A stretch of DNA of 64,000 nt from Corynebacterium tuberculostearicum SK141. Its GTDB lineage: Bacteria; Actinomycetota; Actinomycetes; Mycobacteriales; Mycobacteriaceae. The position numbers and the translations under genes are program-made. The stretch is taken from the NCBI RefSeq assembly GCF_000175635.1, contig NZ_ACVP01000003.1:1-64000 (forward strand). Reading direction: 5' to 3'. Shown here piece by piece: positions 43,130 through 51,578 of the stretch. The notes beneath the pieces are model-generated. The model ran no database searches. It was not told the DNA's origin and saw nothing but the letters and a program-made list of their open reading frames with translations. Every line of letters starts with the position of its first letter. Position 1 is the first letter of the stretch.

Positions 43130-43911
43130 CGCTCCAGTATGGCAGATGCCCGCGACACCAGATGCTGCTCCACCCGTTCAATATGCGAACGCGTGTTTGA
43201 ACGCGACGCGGAGTGCAGGTCATTGACATGACGGCGATACGACACCGCGCGCAACAGCAATTCCGGCATACCGGGTACATGACTAAAGCGCTGACAGATC
43301 CCATCATCGACCGCTTGGCCAATGAGCCCATCCACAATAACCAAAGCGGCCGTCCAGCCGGCTGGGCGCGGGGATTCGCTCGGTACAATGTCCACAATGC
43401 CCGGCGGGTTGGAGCCGTGGTAAACCGTGGTGGTGAGAAGAGCGGTGTGGGCGGGGATAAGGGGGACGTCGGCAAGCAGGGCTGGGCGATAAGCCTCGCC
43501 CGTTTCCTCCCAGGCGGCGCGCTCTGCGCGAGCGAAGGCATCGCTGCGCTGCCCGTTGGGAAGGGGTACCTCGGCTATAGCCGCATCCAAGCGCAACGCC
43601 ATCTGTGCGGTTTCATCAATTCGCCCGCGTACTTGGCCCGGAATAAACTGGGTAGCCTTCCACCCAGCGGCCGTGTGCCGGCCATCGCTAGACAGTACCG
43701 GCCGGGAAACGCGGGCCCCCTGCACGCTGAGGCGCTCGCGCACCTTAGCGGACCAGGCGGCAAACGGACCGGCCTGGGAATAGACCACGTCGCCCACCTT
43801 GATGCCGTTATCCCACACCGGGCCCAATTGATCGCCCTGCGCGCGGCGGGTACCAGTGGCACCGGTTTCCGCGTGGAAGGCGCTTAACACATGCTCTGGG
43901 GGAAGCGGCAT
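43126..43911 (-). CDS. TIGR02569 family protein
   Basis: A 261-residue protein of the actinobacterial TIGR02569 family, which has a distant resemblance to the phosphotransferase/kinase fold. Visible: KVGDVVYSQAGPFAAWSAKV near residue 38, DGRHTAAGWKATQFIPG about 75, and a Cys-free C-terminal helical part. Its reaction is unknown. It lies directly upstream of adnA and overlaps its start, so a link to DNA repair is plausible but unproven. One GTCGGCAAGC copy is at 43468. Confidence 0.78.
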   Translation of the reverse strand: MPLPPEHVLSAFHAETGATGTRRAQGDQLGPVWDNGIKVGDVVYSQAGPFAAWSAKVRERLSVQGARVSRPVLSSDGRHTAAGWKATQFIPGQVRGRIDETAQMALRLDAAIAEVPLPNGQRSDAFARAERAAWEETGEAYRPALLADVPLIPAHTALLTTTVYHGSNPPGIVDIVPSESPRPAGWTAALVIVDGLIGQAVDDGICQRFSHVPGMPELLLRAVSYRRHVNDLHSASRSNTRSHIERVEQHLVSRASAILER

Positions 43912-43920
43912 CCTTAACTC

Positions 43921-44859
43921 CTATTCGGGTTGGTGGGGATCCTTATTATCCGGATTCGGATAAGGCCACGGGTTTGGTGAGCAGGTCACGTCCTCATCAG
44001 GATAGACCTCGCTGGGATTGCGATCGTGCAATTTCTTGTTGTTAAGGTCCAAGGTCTGCTGCATCATGACCGGCGCTAGCTTGCCCTGGCCGCCACACGG
44101 CTGGTGGTCCGCATAGCCAATGGCATGGCCCAACTCGTGGTTGATGACGTACTGGCGGTAATTGCCCATATCCCCCTCAAACGGCGTCGCACCGCGCACC
44201 CAGCGGGCCTCATTGATAATCGTGGTGGACTCGCCCGTAATGGTGGTGTGGCAGGAGGTTTCCGTTTCAATCTTCTCGCCACAGCGCTCTGCGGCGGTGC
44301 CGAGCGAAGTCAGCTGGATGCGGGTATCCGGTTCCGCATCAGCGGCCACGTGCTCGAACTCAAAGTCCTTTTGCGCGGTCCAGCCACGCGGGTCAGACAA
44401 GGTGGCCTCCACCATGGCGGCAAAAGACTCATCGCCTCCATACGGTGCGGTGTTAAGGCCATCTTCTACCTCGATGGAATAGCGCACCTTTTGCTCGCCG
44501 CCCTTACCCGCAACGGCGCCAGGCTCGCCTACCTCGTGGAAGGTGCCCTTGCCCTGCTTGGTATAGGAGCCACCGGGCGGCATCTCGCTGATTTCCCGCT
44601 TGACCGCTGCAGCATCGGCAGGATCAGGGCCCATCTTCTCCGTACTCGTTGGGGCAGCCTCGCTAGTGGCTTCCTCCTTTTCTTCAGAGGAAGAGGCGGT
44701 GGCGATATCGACGATGAACCAAATGGTCAGCGCGATCATGAGGGGGATAGCCACCACGCGCCACCAGCCGTATTGACGCGCAAACCGGACCACCGCATTG
44801 GGGTGGTCCGGCGCATGGCCCTGGCTCCGGTGAGCGTGGCGATTCTCCCTTTTTTCCAT
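43921..44859 (-). CDS. DUF3152 membrane-anchored metalloprotease-like protein
   Basis: A 312-residue protein with a cytoplasmic N-terminus, one membrane segment (about 33-52) and an extracytoplasmic domain. The zinc signature INHELGHAIGYADH (HExGHxxGxxxH) near residue 240 is that of metzincin-like proteases. Cys residues in the domain (CGEKIETETSCH, QPCG, VTCSP) are likely paired. The substrate is unknown. It is 10 bp upstream of the TIGR02569 gene on the same strand. Confidence 0.88.
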   Translation of the reverse strand: MEKRENRHAHRSQGHAPDHPNAVVRFARQYGWWRVVAIPLMIALTIWFIVDIATASSSEEKEEATSEAAPTSTEKMGPDPADAAAVKREISEMPPGGSYTKQGKGTFHEVGEPGAVAGKGGEQKVRYSIEVEDGLNTAPYGGDESFAAMVEATLSDPRGWTAQKDFEFEHVAADAEPDTRIQLTSLGTAAERCGEKIETETSCHTTITGESTTIINEARWVRGATPFEGDMGNYRQYVINHELGHAIGYADHQPCGGQGKLAPVMMQQTLDLNNKKLHDRNPSEVYPDEDVTCSPNPWPYPNPDNKDPHQPE

Positions 44860-44920
44860 GGGGCCTTAGGTTACCCGTTTGTATTCAAAAAAGCTGAATC
44901 AACAGCCCTATGCGCTCGCC

Positions 44921-45145
44921 TTAGGCGCCGGCGAATCCCACGGCGTGCTTCTTTGCAATGCCGACCTCGACGTAGACCACGCGGTCAGTGCGCACGAGGT
45001 ACTTGCGGCCCTTGTCATCTTCCAATTCCAGGGTGGAGTTATCCGCCAGGGCACTGTTGATCTTCTGCGTCAGCTCGGCCTGGTCACCTGCAGCGCTAAT
45101 GACCAGCTCGCGAGCGGTATCCGCGAAGCCAAACTTGATATCCAT
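44921..45145 (-). CDS. DUF3107 family protein
   Basis: A 74-residue protein from ATG 45145 (MDIKFGFADTAREL). It matches the actinobacterial DUF3107 family (beta-alpha-beta small domain: ELVISAAGDQAELTQKI, LELEDDKGRKYLV, VYVEVG). The function is not known. It is divergent from the DEAD-box helicase gene, as in mycobacteria. Confidence 0.87.
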   Translation of the reverse strand: MDIKFGFADTARELVISAAGDQAELTQKINSALADNSTLELEDDKGRKYLVRTDRVVYVEVGIAKKHAVGFAGA

Positions 45146-45216
45146 GAAGATTCCTCCTCTAACTAGAGTTTTATTGTCAATGGCCCCACTATAACCATCC
45201 CGGCTACTATCAAGGT

Positions 45217-46542
45217 GTGTCTGACATAAAATCCCAGCCACCGAGCTTCGCGGAACTCGGCGTTGCGGCCGAAATCTGCGATGGTCTCGCCACTCGTGGC
45301 ATCACGCGTACTTTTGCAATCCAGGAATTAACCCTGCCCATCGCGCTATCCGGCCAGGACTTGATTGGCCAAGCGCGCACCGGCATGGGCAAGACCTATG
45401 GCTTTGGCGTGCCGCTTTTGGACCGCGTCTTTGATGATGCCGATATCGACGAGCTCGATGGCACCCCGCGCGCCCTCGTGGTGGTCCCCACCCGCGAGCT
45501 TGCCCAGCAGGTCACCGAGGACCTGCAGGTGGCTGCCGCCCACCTGCCCGTGCGCCTTGCCTCCATTTACGGCGGCCGTCCCTACGAGGAACAGATCAAA
45601 AAGCTCAACAAGGGCGTCGACGTCATCATTGGCACGCCCGGCCGATTGATCGATCTCCACGAGCGCGGCAATCTGCAACTAGATCGCGTGGCTATCTTGG
45701 TGCTCGATGAGGCCGACGAGATGCTGGACTTGGGCTTTTTACCCTCGGTGGAGGCTATCCTCAAGGCACTCGATGGCAATGCCCACCAGACCATGCTCTT
45801 TTCCGCCACGATGCCGGGCGCAATTTTGACGCTCGCCCGCCGGTTTATGGAAAAGCCCATCCATATCCGCGCCGAATCCGGCGAGCAGGATTTCACCCAT
45901 TCCTCCACTCGCAAGGTCACCTTCCAGGCCCACCGCATGGATAAGGTTGCCGTCGTCGCCCACGCCCTGCAGGGCTCCGGCCGCGGGCGCACCATCATCT
46001 TCGCTCGCACCAAGCGCGCGGCCGCCCAGTTGGCCGATGATCTTGCCCGGCGCGGCTTCCACGTGGGCGCGGTCCACGGCGATCTGGGGCAAAAGTCGCG
46101 CGAGAAGTCGCTCCATGCCTTCCGCACCGGCCAGGTGGATATCTTGGTCGCCACTGATATTGCTGCCCGCGGCATCGACGTTGATGATGTCACCCACGTC
46201 ATCAACTATCAGGTTCCGGATGATCCGATGACCTTTGTCCATCGCATTGGCCGCACGGGGCGCGCCGGCCATACGGGCACCGCTATCACCATGGTGGGCT
46301 ACGATGAGCTGGGCAAATGGCAGGTTATTAATGATGAGCTGGATTTGGGTGAGCCGAATCCGCCGCAGTGGTTCTCCACGTCTCCGGAGCTGGCCCAAGC
46401 GCTAGACATCCCCGCGGAGGTAGACGAAACTGTCGGCCCTGAGACCAAGGTCGTGGGCCAGGTGCCTGTCCGCGAGAAATCCCCCACCCGTACCACCGCG
46501 CGCCGCGGCAGCTCTCGGCGCCGGCGAGGAGGCCGCCGATGA
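45217..46542 (+). CDS. DEAD-box RNA helicase (RhlE-like)
   Basis: A 441-residue superfamily 2 helicase: Walker A ARTGMGKT, DEAD in VLDEADEMLD, SAT in MLFSATMP, and HRIGRTGRAG. A short Arg-rich tail (TTARRGSSRRRRGGRR) probably binds RNA. It starts with GTG 45217 (SDIKSQPPSF). Such enzymes remodel RNA in ribosome assembly or cold adaptation. The 3' end overlaps the Rv3212-like gene by 4 bases, so the two form an operon. Confidence 0.93.
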   Translation: MSDIKSQPPSFAELGVAAEICDGLATRGITRTFAIQELTLPIALSGQDLIGQARTGMGKTYGFGVPLLDRVFDDADIDELDGTPRALVVVPTRELAQQVTEDLQVAAAHLPVRLASIYGGRPYEEQIKKLNKGVDVIIGTPGRLIDLHERGNLQLDRVAILVLDEADEMLDLGFLPSVEAILKALDGNAHQTMLFSATMPGAILTLARRFMEKPIHIRAESGEQDFTHSSTRKVTFQAHRMDKVAVVAHALQGSGRGRTIIFARTKRAAAQLADDLARRGFHVGAVHGDLGQKSREKSLHAFRTGQVDILVATDIAARGIDVDDVTHVINYQVPDDPMTFVHRIGRTGRAGHTGTAITMVGYDELGKWQVINDELDLGEPNPPQWFSTSPELAQALDIPAEVDETVGPETKVVGQVPVREKSPTRTTARRGSSRRRRGGRR

Positions 46543-47777
46543 CTAAAGCTCCCATTTTGCGATCGACGCCCGCCGATTGGAAGGCCACCGGCATTATTGC
46601 CGTGGTCTGCGCCATCGCGGTCGGCGGGGCGGCTATTACTGCCAATATTAATCAGGCGCATCTTAGCCAAGCGGCAGTTCCTGGGGATAAGGATGCACCC
46701 GCGCTTGCCGACGTCCCCGAGGCCCTCCACGAGTCCTTCAGCCTCCCCAACGCACCGGTTCCTGGCCAATACCGGGCGGTTTCGGCGCACGGCCTGACCA
46801 TCACGCACGCCGATCACACGCTCACCGCCACTAACCCGGACGGCTCCGAGGCGTGGACTTATGAGCGCACGGACGCGGATCTGTGCTCGCTGTCTACTGC
46901 ATGGGGCAAGATCGTGGCGTCGTATAAGACCGGTGTGGGCTGCGGGGATACCGTGGCGATTGATGCCGCAACTGGTGAGTATGACAGCACCCGCAGCGCC
47001 GTCAACTCGGAAGAGGTAGTACCCGTTTCCTCCAATGACCGGGTAGGAACGGTCTCCACCGACCGGATTGATCTGTGGCGCTCCGATATGGTGCGCACCG
47101 TGGAATACGGTGACGTGGAAGCAAAGCAGGAGCCGGACAAGCAACCACATGAGGACTGCACCATTAGCTCCGCCCTCACCCGTACCGAGAATTTGGCGCT
47201 GACCGAGTCCTGCCCCGATAAACCGGGCACCACCTGGTTGCGTTTCCAAAACACCACCCCTGATGATTCCCGTGAGCCCGATATCGCTGCCGATGTGGAC
47301 ATAGCCACCGACGGCGCCCGGCTTGTCGCTGTGGGACAAAAGGCCGCCGCCGTCTACCGCCCAGGACCGCACCCCACGATCGAGTCCTATAACAATAAGG
47401 GCGAAAAGCTGGACTCTACTTCGGCAGAGCCCTCTCCAGACATTGACGCAGGCGCCTCGCCGTTCGCCCCGGCAACCGCGGATCTTCCGCACCATATGAC
47501 GTGGTTTGATGGCTCCCGGCTCTATCTCTTCAAGCCGAGCGACCTCGCAGTGGATCACGTAGTAGAAGATGCCATCGGCACCCCCATCGCCGTCGACGAG
47601 CACATGTTGGTGCCTACCCAAGAAGGCATTGCTGTCATGGATTGGTCCACCGGCAAAACCCTGCGAACCATCCCGGTTGATCGCGGCAGCTACCACGGCC
47701 CCGTCTACCTCACCTTGGCGGGCGACACCATCGTGGAAACCCGCGGCGATCAGGTCGTGGGCCTAAGCGCCGATTAA
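46539..47777 (+). CDS. Rv3212-like membrane-anchored beta-propeller protein
   Basis: A 412-residue protein with one N-terminal membrane helix (about 15-33) and an extracytoplasmic domain of repeated blades with PQQ-like spacing (WTYERTDADLCSLS, VAIDAATGEYDS, VMDWSTGKTLRT). Two Cys pairs lie in the domain. The order helicase then this gene is that of Rv3211-Rv3212. The function is unknown; binding of a peptide or sugar is possible. A strong bidirectional terminator follows. Confidence 0.8.
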   Translation: MTKAPILRSTPADWKATGIIAVVCAIAVGGAAITANINQAHLSQAAVPGDKDAPALADVPEALHESFSLPNAPVPGQYRAVSAHGLTITHADHTLTATNPDGSEAWTYERTDADLCSLSTAWGKIVASYKTGVGCGDTVAIDAATGEYDSTRSAVNSEEVVPVSSNDRVGTVSTDRIDLWRSDMVRTVEYGDVEAKQEPDKQPHEDCTISSALTRTENLALTESCPDKPGTTWLRFQNTTPDDSREPDIAADVDIATDGARLVAVGQKAAAVYRPGPHPTIESYNNKGEKLDSTSAEPSPDIDAGASPFAPATADLPHHMTWFDGSRLYLFKPSDLAVDHVVEDAIGTPIAVDEHMLVPTQEGIAVMDWSTGKTLRTIPVDRGSYHGPVYLTLAGDTIVETRGDQVVGLSAD

Positions 47778-47794
47778 CACCCTCCACTACAGAA

Positions 47795-47832
47795 AGGGCC
47801 GCGCCTTCCGGATTTACCCGGGGCGCGGCCCT
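47795..47832. terminator. Bidirectional terminator between convergent genes
   Basis: AGGGCCGCGCC (47795-47805) pairs with GGCGCGGCCCT (47822-47832). The plus-strand exit reads CTTGTG and the minus-strand exit TTTCTG, so it can end transcripts from both the Rv3212-like gene and the membrane-protein gene. Confidence 0.8.
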
Positions 47833-47849
47833 TGTGCGTGGCAACGAAT

Positions 47850-48338
47850 TTAGAAGTTTGCTGCCGCCCACTCGGTGGAAGCGCGGACGAACATGAGCAG
47901 GAAGATGACTACGGCGGCGCTCGCCAAGGTCACCGCACCAAGTAGCGGCGATCCGCCGCTAAACATCTGGAAGGAGCTCGCTGCCAAGATGAGCTCCACC
48001 AAAATAATGGCTCCCCTACCCCAGCGCTTTCCCTTGACCATGGCCCAAGCACCGACAATGACAAAGCCAAAGACAATAAAGATAAATAGTGCGGTGCCCA
48101 GCCCCACAAAGCTCCCGGAGCCAGAGTCCGAGACCATGGAACCATTTTCTGCGCCGGTCACCTCGCGCACAATCAGAAAGATACCGAAGCAGATGACGGC
48201 GATGGACTGAACCACGGCGAGCGCTGCGGCCACGAGGACCGGCTGTGGCGCGCCCTGTTGGGGCTTCGCCTCACGCGCCGGCTGCGCTGAGGCCGCACTT
48301 TGCTTTTTGTTTACCTGCTTTTTCTTCTGCTTAGACAC
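47850..48338 (-). CDS. Small four-helix membrane protein, unknown
   Basis: A 162-residue protein starting with GTG 48338. The first 35 residues are basic and Gln/Ala/Pro-rich, then four membrane helices (about 33-55, 76-98, 105-122 and 130-150) with no charged pore residues. It is an integral protein of unknown role. Its 3' end faces the bidirectional terminator; the whcE leader lies upstream on the other strand. Confidence 0.75.
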   Translation of the reverse strand: MSKQKKKQVNKKQSAASAQPAREAKPQQGAPQPVLVAAALAVVQSIAVICFGIFLIVREVTGAENGSMVSDSGSGSFVGLGTALFIFIVFGFVIVGAWAMVKGKRWGRGAIILVELILAASSFQMFSGGSPLLGAVTLASAAVVIFLLMFVRASTEWAAANF

Positions 48339-48835
48339 AAACCCACAGTCTACTCACCGGTCAACGCCATTTCCTTGTGCGCCACTCAGGTTTCGCAGGG
48401 GCAGGGGCTAGCCGGGCAGATTTGACGCTTCTTCAGTCACCGCACTCAATGATTTTTGGGCAATACGCCAGTTCAGCGCGTTTCTCACAGGCTTCTTTCA
48501 ACTCACACGTCGACCTAAATGACCCCCACACTAGTTTCATTCACGTGAGGTTGACCACAATTTCGCCTCTACCCCTAGCGGAGTCTGAGTAAACATGTCA
48601 TGATTCTGGGGTAGCAAAAAGAAAGAGGACGTAAACCTCTTCTTAACTTGAAGGAAACTTCAAGTAACCACACTGTGAACCATTGGCGGCGGCGACGCTG
48701 GCCCGACCTCGAGACCGGGCCCCACTGCACGCAGACCAGTTCACACAACCACCCACCCTGGCATTGGTTGCTTTTCATTTTCGTGAAAAGTGCTTGTGCT
48801 TACTGCTGTCGAATTTTTGTTAGGAGATATCAATC
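48339..48835 (+). promoter_or_regulatory. 497-bp leader/intergenic region upstream of whcE
   Basis: No convincing gene is seen. Within it a tight hairpin pair stands out: AGAGG/CCTCT (48624-48628, 48636-48640) and the perfect ACTTGAAG-GAAA-CTTCAAGT (48646-48665). AGGAG at 48823 serves whcE. The hairpins may be an operator, an attenuator or part of a structured 5' UTR. Confidence 0.45.
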
Positions 48836-49096
48836 ATGGATTGGCGCCACGAAGCTGTTTGCCGCGACGAAGACCCCGAGCTGTTCTTCCCAGTAGGCAA
48901 TTCTGGTCCTGCACTTACCCAAATCGCTAAGGCCAAGCTGGTCTGCAACCGCTGCCCCGTTGCCTCTTCCTGCCTGAAGTGGGCGCTGGAATCCGGCCTG
49001 GACGCCGGTGTCTGGGGCGGCCTGTCTGAAGAGGAGCGCCGCGCCCTCAAGCGTCGCCGCAACCGCGGCCGTGGCCGCGCCCGCGTTTCCGCTTAA
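48836..49096 (+). CDS. whcE: WhiB-family regulator WhcE (WhiB1 type)
   Basis: An 86-residue WhiB protein. The four cluster-ligand Cys are at 9, 37, 40 and 46, followed by GVWGG (58-62) and a basic C-terminal tail (KRRRNRGRGRARVSA) for DNA contact. WhiB proteins carry a redox- or NO-sensitive 4Fe-4S cluster and bind sigma-A. Its order next to sigH-rsrA is that of C. glutamicum whcE. AGGAG lies seven bases before the ATG. Confidence 0.95.
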   Translation: MDWRHEAVCRDEDPELFFPVGNSGPALTQIAKAKLVCNRCPVASSCLKWALESGLDAGVWGGLSEEERRALKRRRNRGRGRARVSA

Positions 49097-49179
49097 TAAG
49101 CGGCCCCCAATTTTCGTTTCGGCGCCCTTAGCCGCTACAGTTGAATAAAGTTCAGATACCCTCAACGAAGGAGTGCGCA

Positions 49180-49254
49180 ATGAGCAAGCGTGGTCGCAAG
49201 CGCAAGGATCGCCGCAAGAAGTCCGCTAATCACGGCAAGCGTCCTGGCGCATAA
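49180..49254 (+). CDS. 50S ribosomal protein bL37 (24 residues)
   Basis: A 25-codon gene: MSKRGRKRKDRRKKSANHGK then RPGA. It is extremely basic and matches the tiny actinobacterial ribosomal protein bL37 found on the mycobacterial large subunit. GAAGGAG lies 7 bases before the ATG, and a strong terminator follows within 20 bp, so it is a free-standing transcription unit or ends the whcE transcript. It is too short for ordinary gene finding. Confidence 0.88.
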   Translation: MSKRGRKRKDRRKKSANHGKRPGA

Positions 49255-49270
49255 CGCACAGCATTACTCA

Positions 49271-49314
49271 AAGCCCGGTTCCCTCGGTCACTTCGACCGT
49301 AGAACCGGGCTTTT
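49271..49314 (+). terminator. Terminator of bL37
   Basis: AAGCCCGGTTC (49271-49281) pairs with GAACCGGGCTT (49302-49312) and ends in TTTT. An inner hairpin CGGTC/GACCG stabilises the loop. Confidence 0.92.
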
Positions 49315-49370
49315 GCTATGTCAGACGCACATCGATGTCGTCTCCTAGCCCCCGCTTGACCTCTCCGTGC

Positions 49371-49463
49371 CTTAAGTCCAATGTGATCGGGCCGAATTGA
49401 ACACATTGGGGTCTCAATTCGGCCCTTCCGCCCTCAATTCGGCCCGATCAGTATGGACTCAAG
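49371..49463. repeat. Three-arm inverted-repeat element (copy 2)
   Basis: Left arm 49371-49400 is the imperfect reverse complement of right arm 49434-49463. A middle arm (49414-49425) repeats the right arm's TCAATTCGGCCC, so the left arm can pair with either. The right arm matches copy 1 (12510-12533) at 23 of 24 positions. It occupies the gap between bL37 and rsrA and may terminate both ways. Confidence 0.7.
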
Positions 49464-49519
49464 CAAAAAGTTGGAAGATCATGAGACCAGACCCCACCAC
49501 AGCGGATGAGCAACAGTGC

Positions 49520-49792
49520 CTACCACGCCGTGTCGATGCGGGTGATTTCTACAGAAATGCGGCGGCGCAGCGCCTGCGGCGCCTTGGCCTGGCCGTTACA
49601 GCAGTTGCGCACCAGGGAGCGGATAATCTCCTCGCTCTCGAGGCGCTGCTGACAGAAATCGCACTGGGCGATGTGCTCGCGGATAGCGAGTGCGCGGGCA
49701 TAGGTGGTCGATTCATCGAGAAGCTCGCATAGGAGGGCCTGTACCTCTGGGGAGCTACACGCACCACAGTTGTGTTCCGTTGCGCGGTCCAT
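49520..49792 (-). CDS. rsrA: Zinc-binding anti-sigma factor RsrA (RshA)
   Basis: A 90-residue ZAS anti-sigma factor. The redox site HxxxCxxC is His40-Ala-Gln-Cys44-Asp-Phe-Cys47 (in REHIAQCDFCQQ, with one more residue between), and further Cys lie at 9 and 12. It holds SigH and releases it on disulfide stress. Its ATG overlaps the sigH stop (TAATG), giving stoichiometric expression. Confidence 0.93.
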   Translation of the reverse strand: MDRATEHNCGACSSPEVQALLCELLDESTTYARALAIREHIAQCDFCQQRLESEEIIRSLVRNCCNGQAKAPQALRRRISVEITRIDTAW

Positions 49793-50394
49793 TACTTCTC
49801 CTCCATGTCTGGGTGTTCTAATCCAATGCCTTGTTCTCGTGCCACGTCTTTCAACGCTTTCCGGAGCAATTTTCTTCCCCGGTGCAACCGGGACATCACC
49901 GTGCCCAGTGGAGTATCCATGATTTCTGCAATTTCTTTATACGCCAAGCCCTCTACATCCGCGTAGTACACCACCATTCGGTAGTCATCGGGCAGGTCAT
50001 TCATGGCCTCTGAAATGGTGGCGTTTGGCATGTCCTTAAGCGCAGCTACCTCGGCGGATTCCAGGCCAGTGGAATCGTGTCCCGCAGTGGTATAGAGCTG
50101 AAAATCGCTCAGGTCATCGGCCGAGGACTCCGTGGGCCGGCGCTTCGCCTTGCGGTAGGAGTTGATGTAGTTATTGGTCATGATGCGATACAGCCAAGCC
50201 TTAAGGTTTGTACCTTGCTTGAAGGAATGAAAGGACTTATAGGCCTTGAGGTAGGTCTCCTGCACGAGATCCTCAGCATCTTGCGGGTTGCGCGTCATGC
50301 GCAGGGCACCGCCGTAGAGCTGGTCTAGCAGGGGCAGCGCTTCCGCTTCGAAGCGGCGCTGCAGCTCCTTTTCGCTGATTGTTTCTTTAGCCAC
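49792..50394 (-). CDS. sigH: ECF sigma factor SigH
   Basis: A 200-residue ECF sigma factor starting with GTG 50394 ([10 protein letters not shown]). Region 2 ([29 protein letters not shown]) and region 4 ([30 protein letters not shown]) are complete. It directs the oxidative and heat stress response. The neighbour rsrA encodes its anti-sigma factor. A 23-bp palindrome fills most of the 37 bp between sigH and the divergent ybaK. Confidence 0.95.
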   Translation of the reverse strand: MAKETISEKELQRRFEAEALPLLDQLYGGALRMTRNPQDAEDLVQETYLKAYKSFHSFKQGTNLKAWLYRIMTNNYINSYRKAKRRPTESSADDLSDFQLYTTAGHDSTGLESAEVAALKDMPNATISEAMNDLPDDYRMVVYYADVEGLAYKEIAEIMDTPLGTVMSRLHRGRKLLRKALKDVAREQGIGLEHPDMEEK

Positions 50395-50401
50395 AATTTC
50401 T

Positions 50402-50424
50402 ATCCTAACGCGTCGCGTTAGGAT
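50402..50424. promoter_or_regulatory. 23-bp palindrome between sigH and ybaK
   Basis: ATCCTAACGCG (50402-50412) and CGCGTTAGGAT (50414-50424) form a perfect inverted repeat around a single T. The gap between the two divergent genes is only 37 bp, so a bound protein would affect both. No SigH -35/-10 consensus fits here. Confidence 0.6.
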
Positions 50425-50431
50425 CCCAGTC

Positions 50432-50935
50432 ATGTCTAAAAAGTCCCCGCATGCAGCCACCCCAGCGCTTAAAGTCGTGGAAGATGCCGGCGTAGACCAC
50501 CACGTCTACACCTTTGAGGCGGGCAAGGATCACTTCGGCGATCACGCCGCGGCGGCCCTCGAGGTAGAGCCGGAACGCGTGCTCAAAACCCTGGTCATCG
50601 ATTTAACGGCGGGCAAAGGGTCCAAGCGGCAGTTGGCGGTGTGCGTCATCCCTACCACCCACCACCTGAGTCTCAAGAAAGCCGCGGCCGCCCACGGCGT
50701 TTCTAAGGCCGCCATGGCGGATCCGCATGACGCGTCCAAGTCCTCCGGATACATCCCGGGCGGCATTTCCCCGCTGGGACAGAAGAACCCGCTGCCCACG
50801 GTGATTGAGGAAACTGCCGTGCTTTTCGATACCGTTTTCATCTCCGGCGGGCGCCGCGGGCTGGATATCGAGCTCAATGCGGAGGACCTCGCAGAGCTGT
50901 GCTCTGCCAGCTTTGCCGATCTACTCGCCGAGTAG
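50432..50935 (+). CDS. ybaK: YbaK/EbsC-type Cys-tRNA(Pro) deacylase
   Basis: A 167-residue protein with the YbaK fold: the catalytic Lys in VLKTLVID (about 51-58) and the [13 protein letters not shown] loop (about 110-122). It hydrolyses mischarged Cys-tRNA(Pro). It diverges from sigH and converges on the SRAP gene, overlapping its 3' end by 15 bases. Confidence 0.93.
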   Translation: MSKKSPHAATPALKVVEDAGVDHHVYTFEAGKDHFGDHAAAALEVEPERVLKTLVIDLTAGKGSKRQLAVCVIPTTHHLSLKKAAAAHGVSKAAMADPHDASKSSGYIPGGISPLGQKNPLPTVIEETAVLFDTVFISGGRRGLDIELNAEDLAELCSASFADLLAE

Positions 50936-51568
50936 CTCCGGATAATCGTTGGATACGCTGCCTACAGCCTTGTCGGCGGGGTGGGTGTGGAAGCCACGAA
51001 GGGGCGTCGGCAAGAGCAGCTCAGCGGCTTCCTCGGGGCTGCCTTCCAGCCAGGTACGCATTTCTTCGGCCGCCAAGAAGCGAGGCAGGCGGTGGTGCAG
51101 CCACTCCATTTCTTCCGTCGCCGCAGTGGTAACAATCGTGGCAGACAGGCGGTCCAGGCCGGTGTCCCATAGGCCTGCCGCCCACAACAGGCCCTCTTCC
51201 GCGCGGACGAAATAGGGCTGCTTGCCGCCTGCTTCTTGGTGCCATTCGTAGTAGCCGTTCATGGGGATAAGGCAGCGCTGCCCCTTAAAGGCATGCCGGA
51301 AGGAGGGCTTGCTGGCCACCGTCTCCGCCCGGGCGTTAAACAGCGGCGGGCCGTCCAGGTCCTTCTTCCAGTGCGGCAGCAGTGCCCACCGCGCAGGGTC
51401 GACCTGGGCGAGGCTTTCGCGCACGCGCACTATCGCCACCGGCTGGGTGGGCGCAATATTGTAGCGCGGGCCTGGGGTGCCTTGTGGGGCGTGGACCTCA
51501 GTAACTCCGGGCAGTGCGCCCACTTCATCGAGAAGGGACTCGGTAAAAAGAACGAATCTTCCGCACAT
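50921..51568 (-). CDS. SRAP/HMCES family abasic-site DNA-binding protein
   Basis: A 215-residue YedK-type protein. Cys2 in MCGRF is the nucleophile that forms the DNA-protein crosslink with abasic sites in ssDNA; Asn in YNIAPTQ and NARAET, Glu in MNGYYEWH and His in LHHRLPRF complete the active site. It shields abasic sites. Its start lies 10 bp from the aroA start on the other strand. Confidence 0.95.
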   Translation of the reverse strand: MCGRFVLFTESLLDEVGALPGVTEVHAPQGTPGPRYNIAPTQPVAIVRVRESLAQVDPARWALLPHWKKDLDGPPLFNARAETVASKPSFRHAFKGQRCLIPMNGYYEWHQEAGGKQPYFVRAEEGLLWAAGLWDTGLDRLSATIVTTAATEEMEWLHHRLPRFLAAEEMRTWLEGSPEEAAELLLPTPLRGFHTHPADKAVGSVSNDYPELLGE

Positions 51569-51578
51569 GCCCTCTATT

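Noticed and set aside
50392..50424. SigH autoregulatory promoter before sigH
   Set aside because: A GGGAT/CGTT pair exists but with only 12 bp between, far from the usual 16-19; the palindrome explains the bases better.
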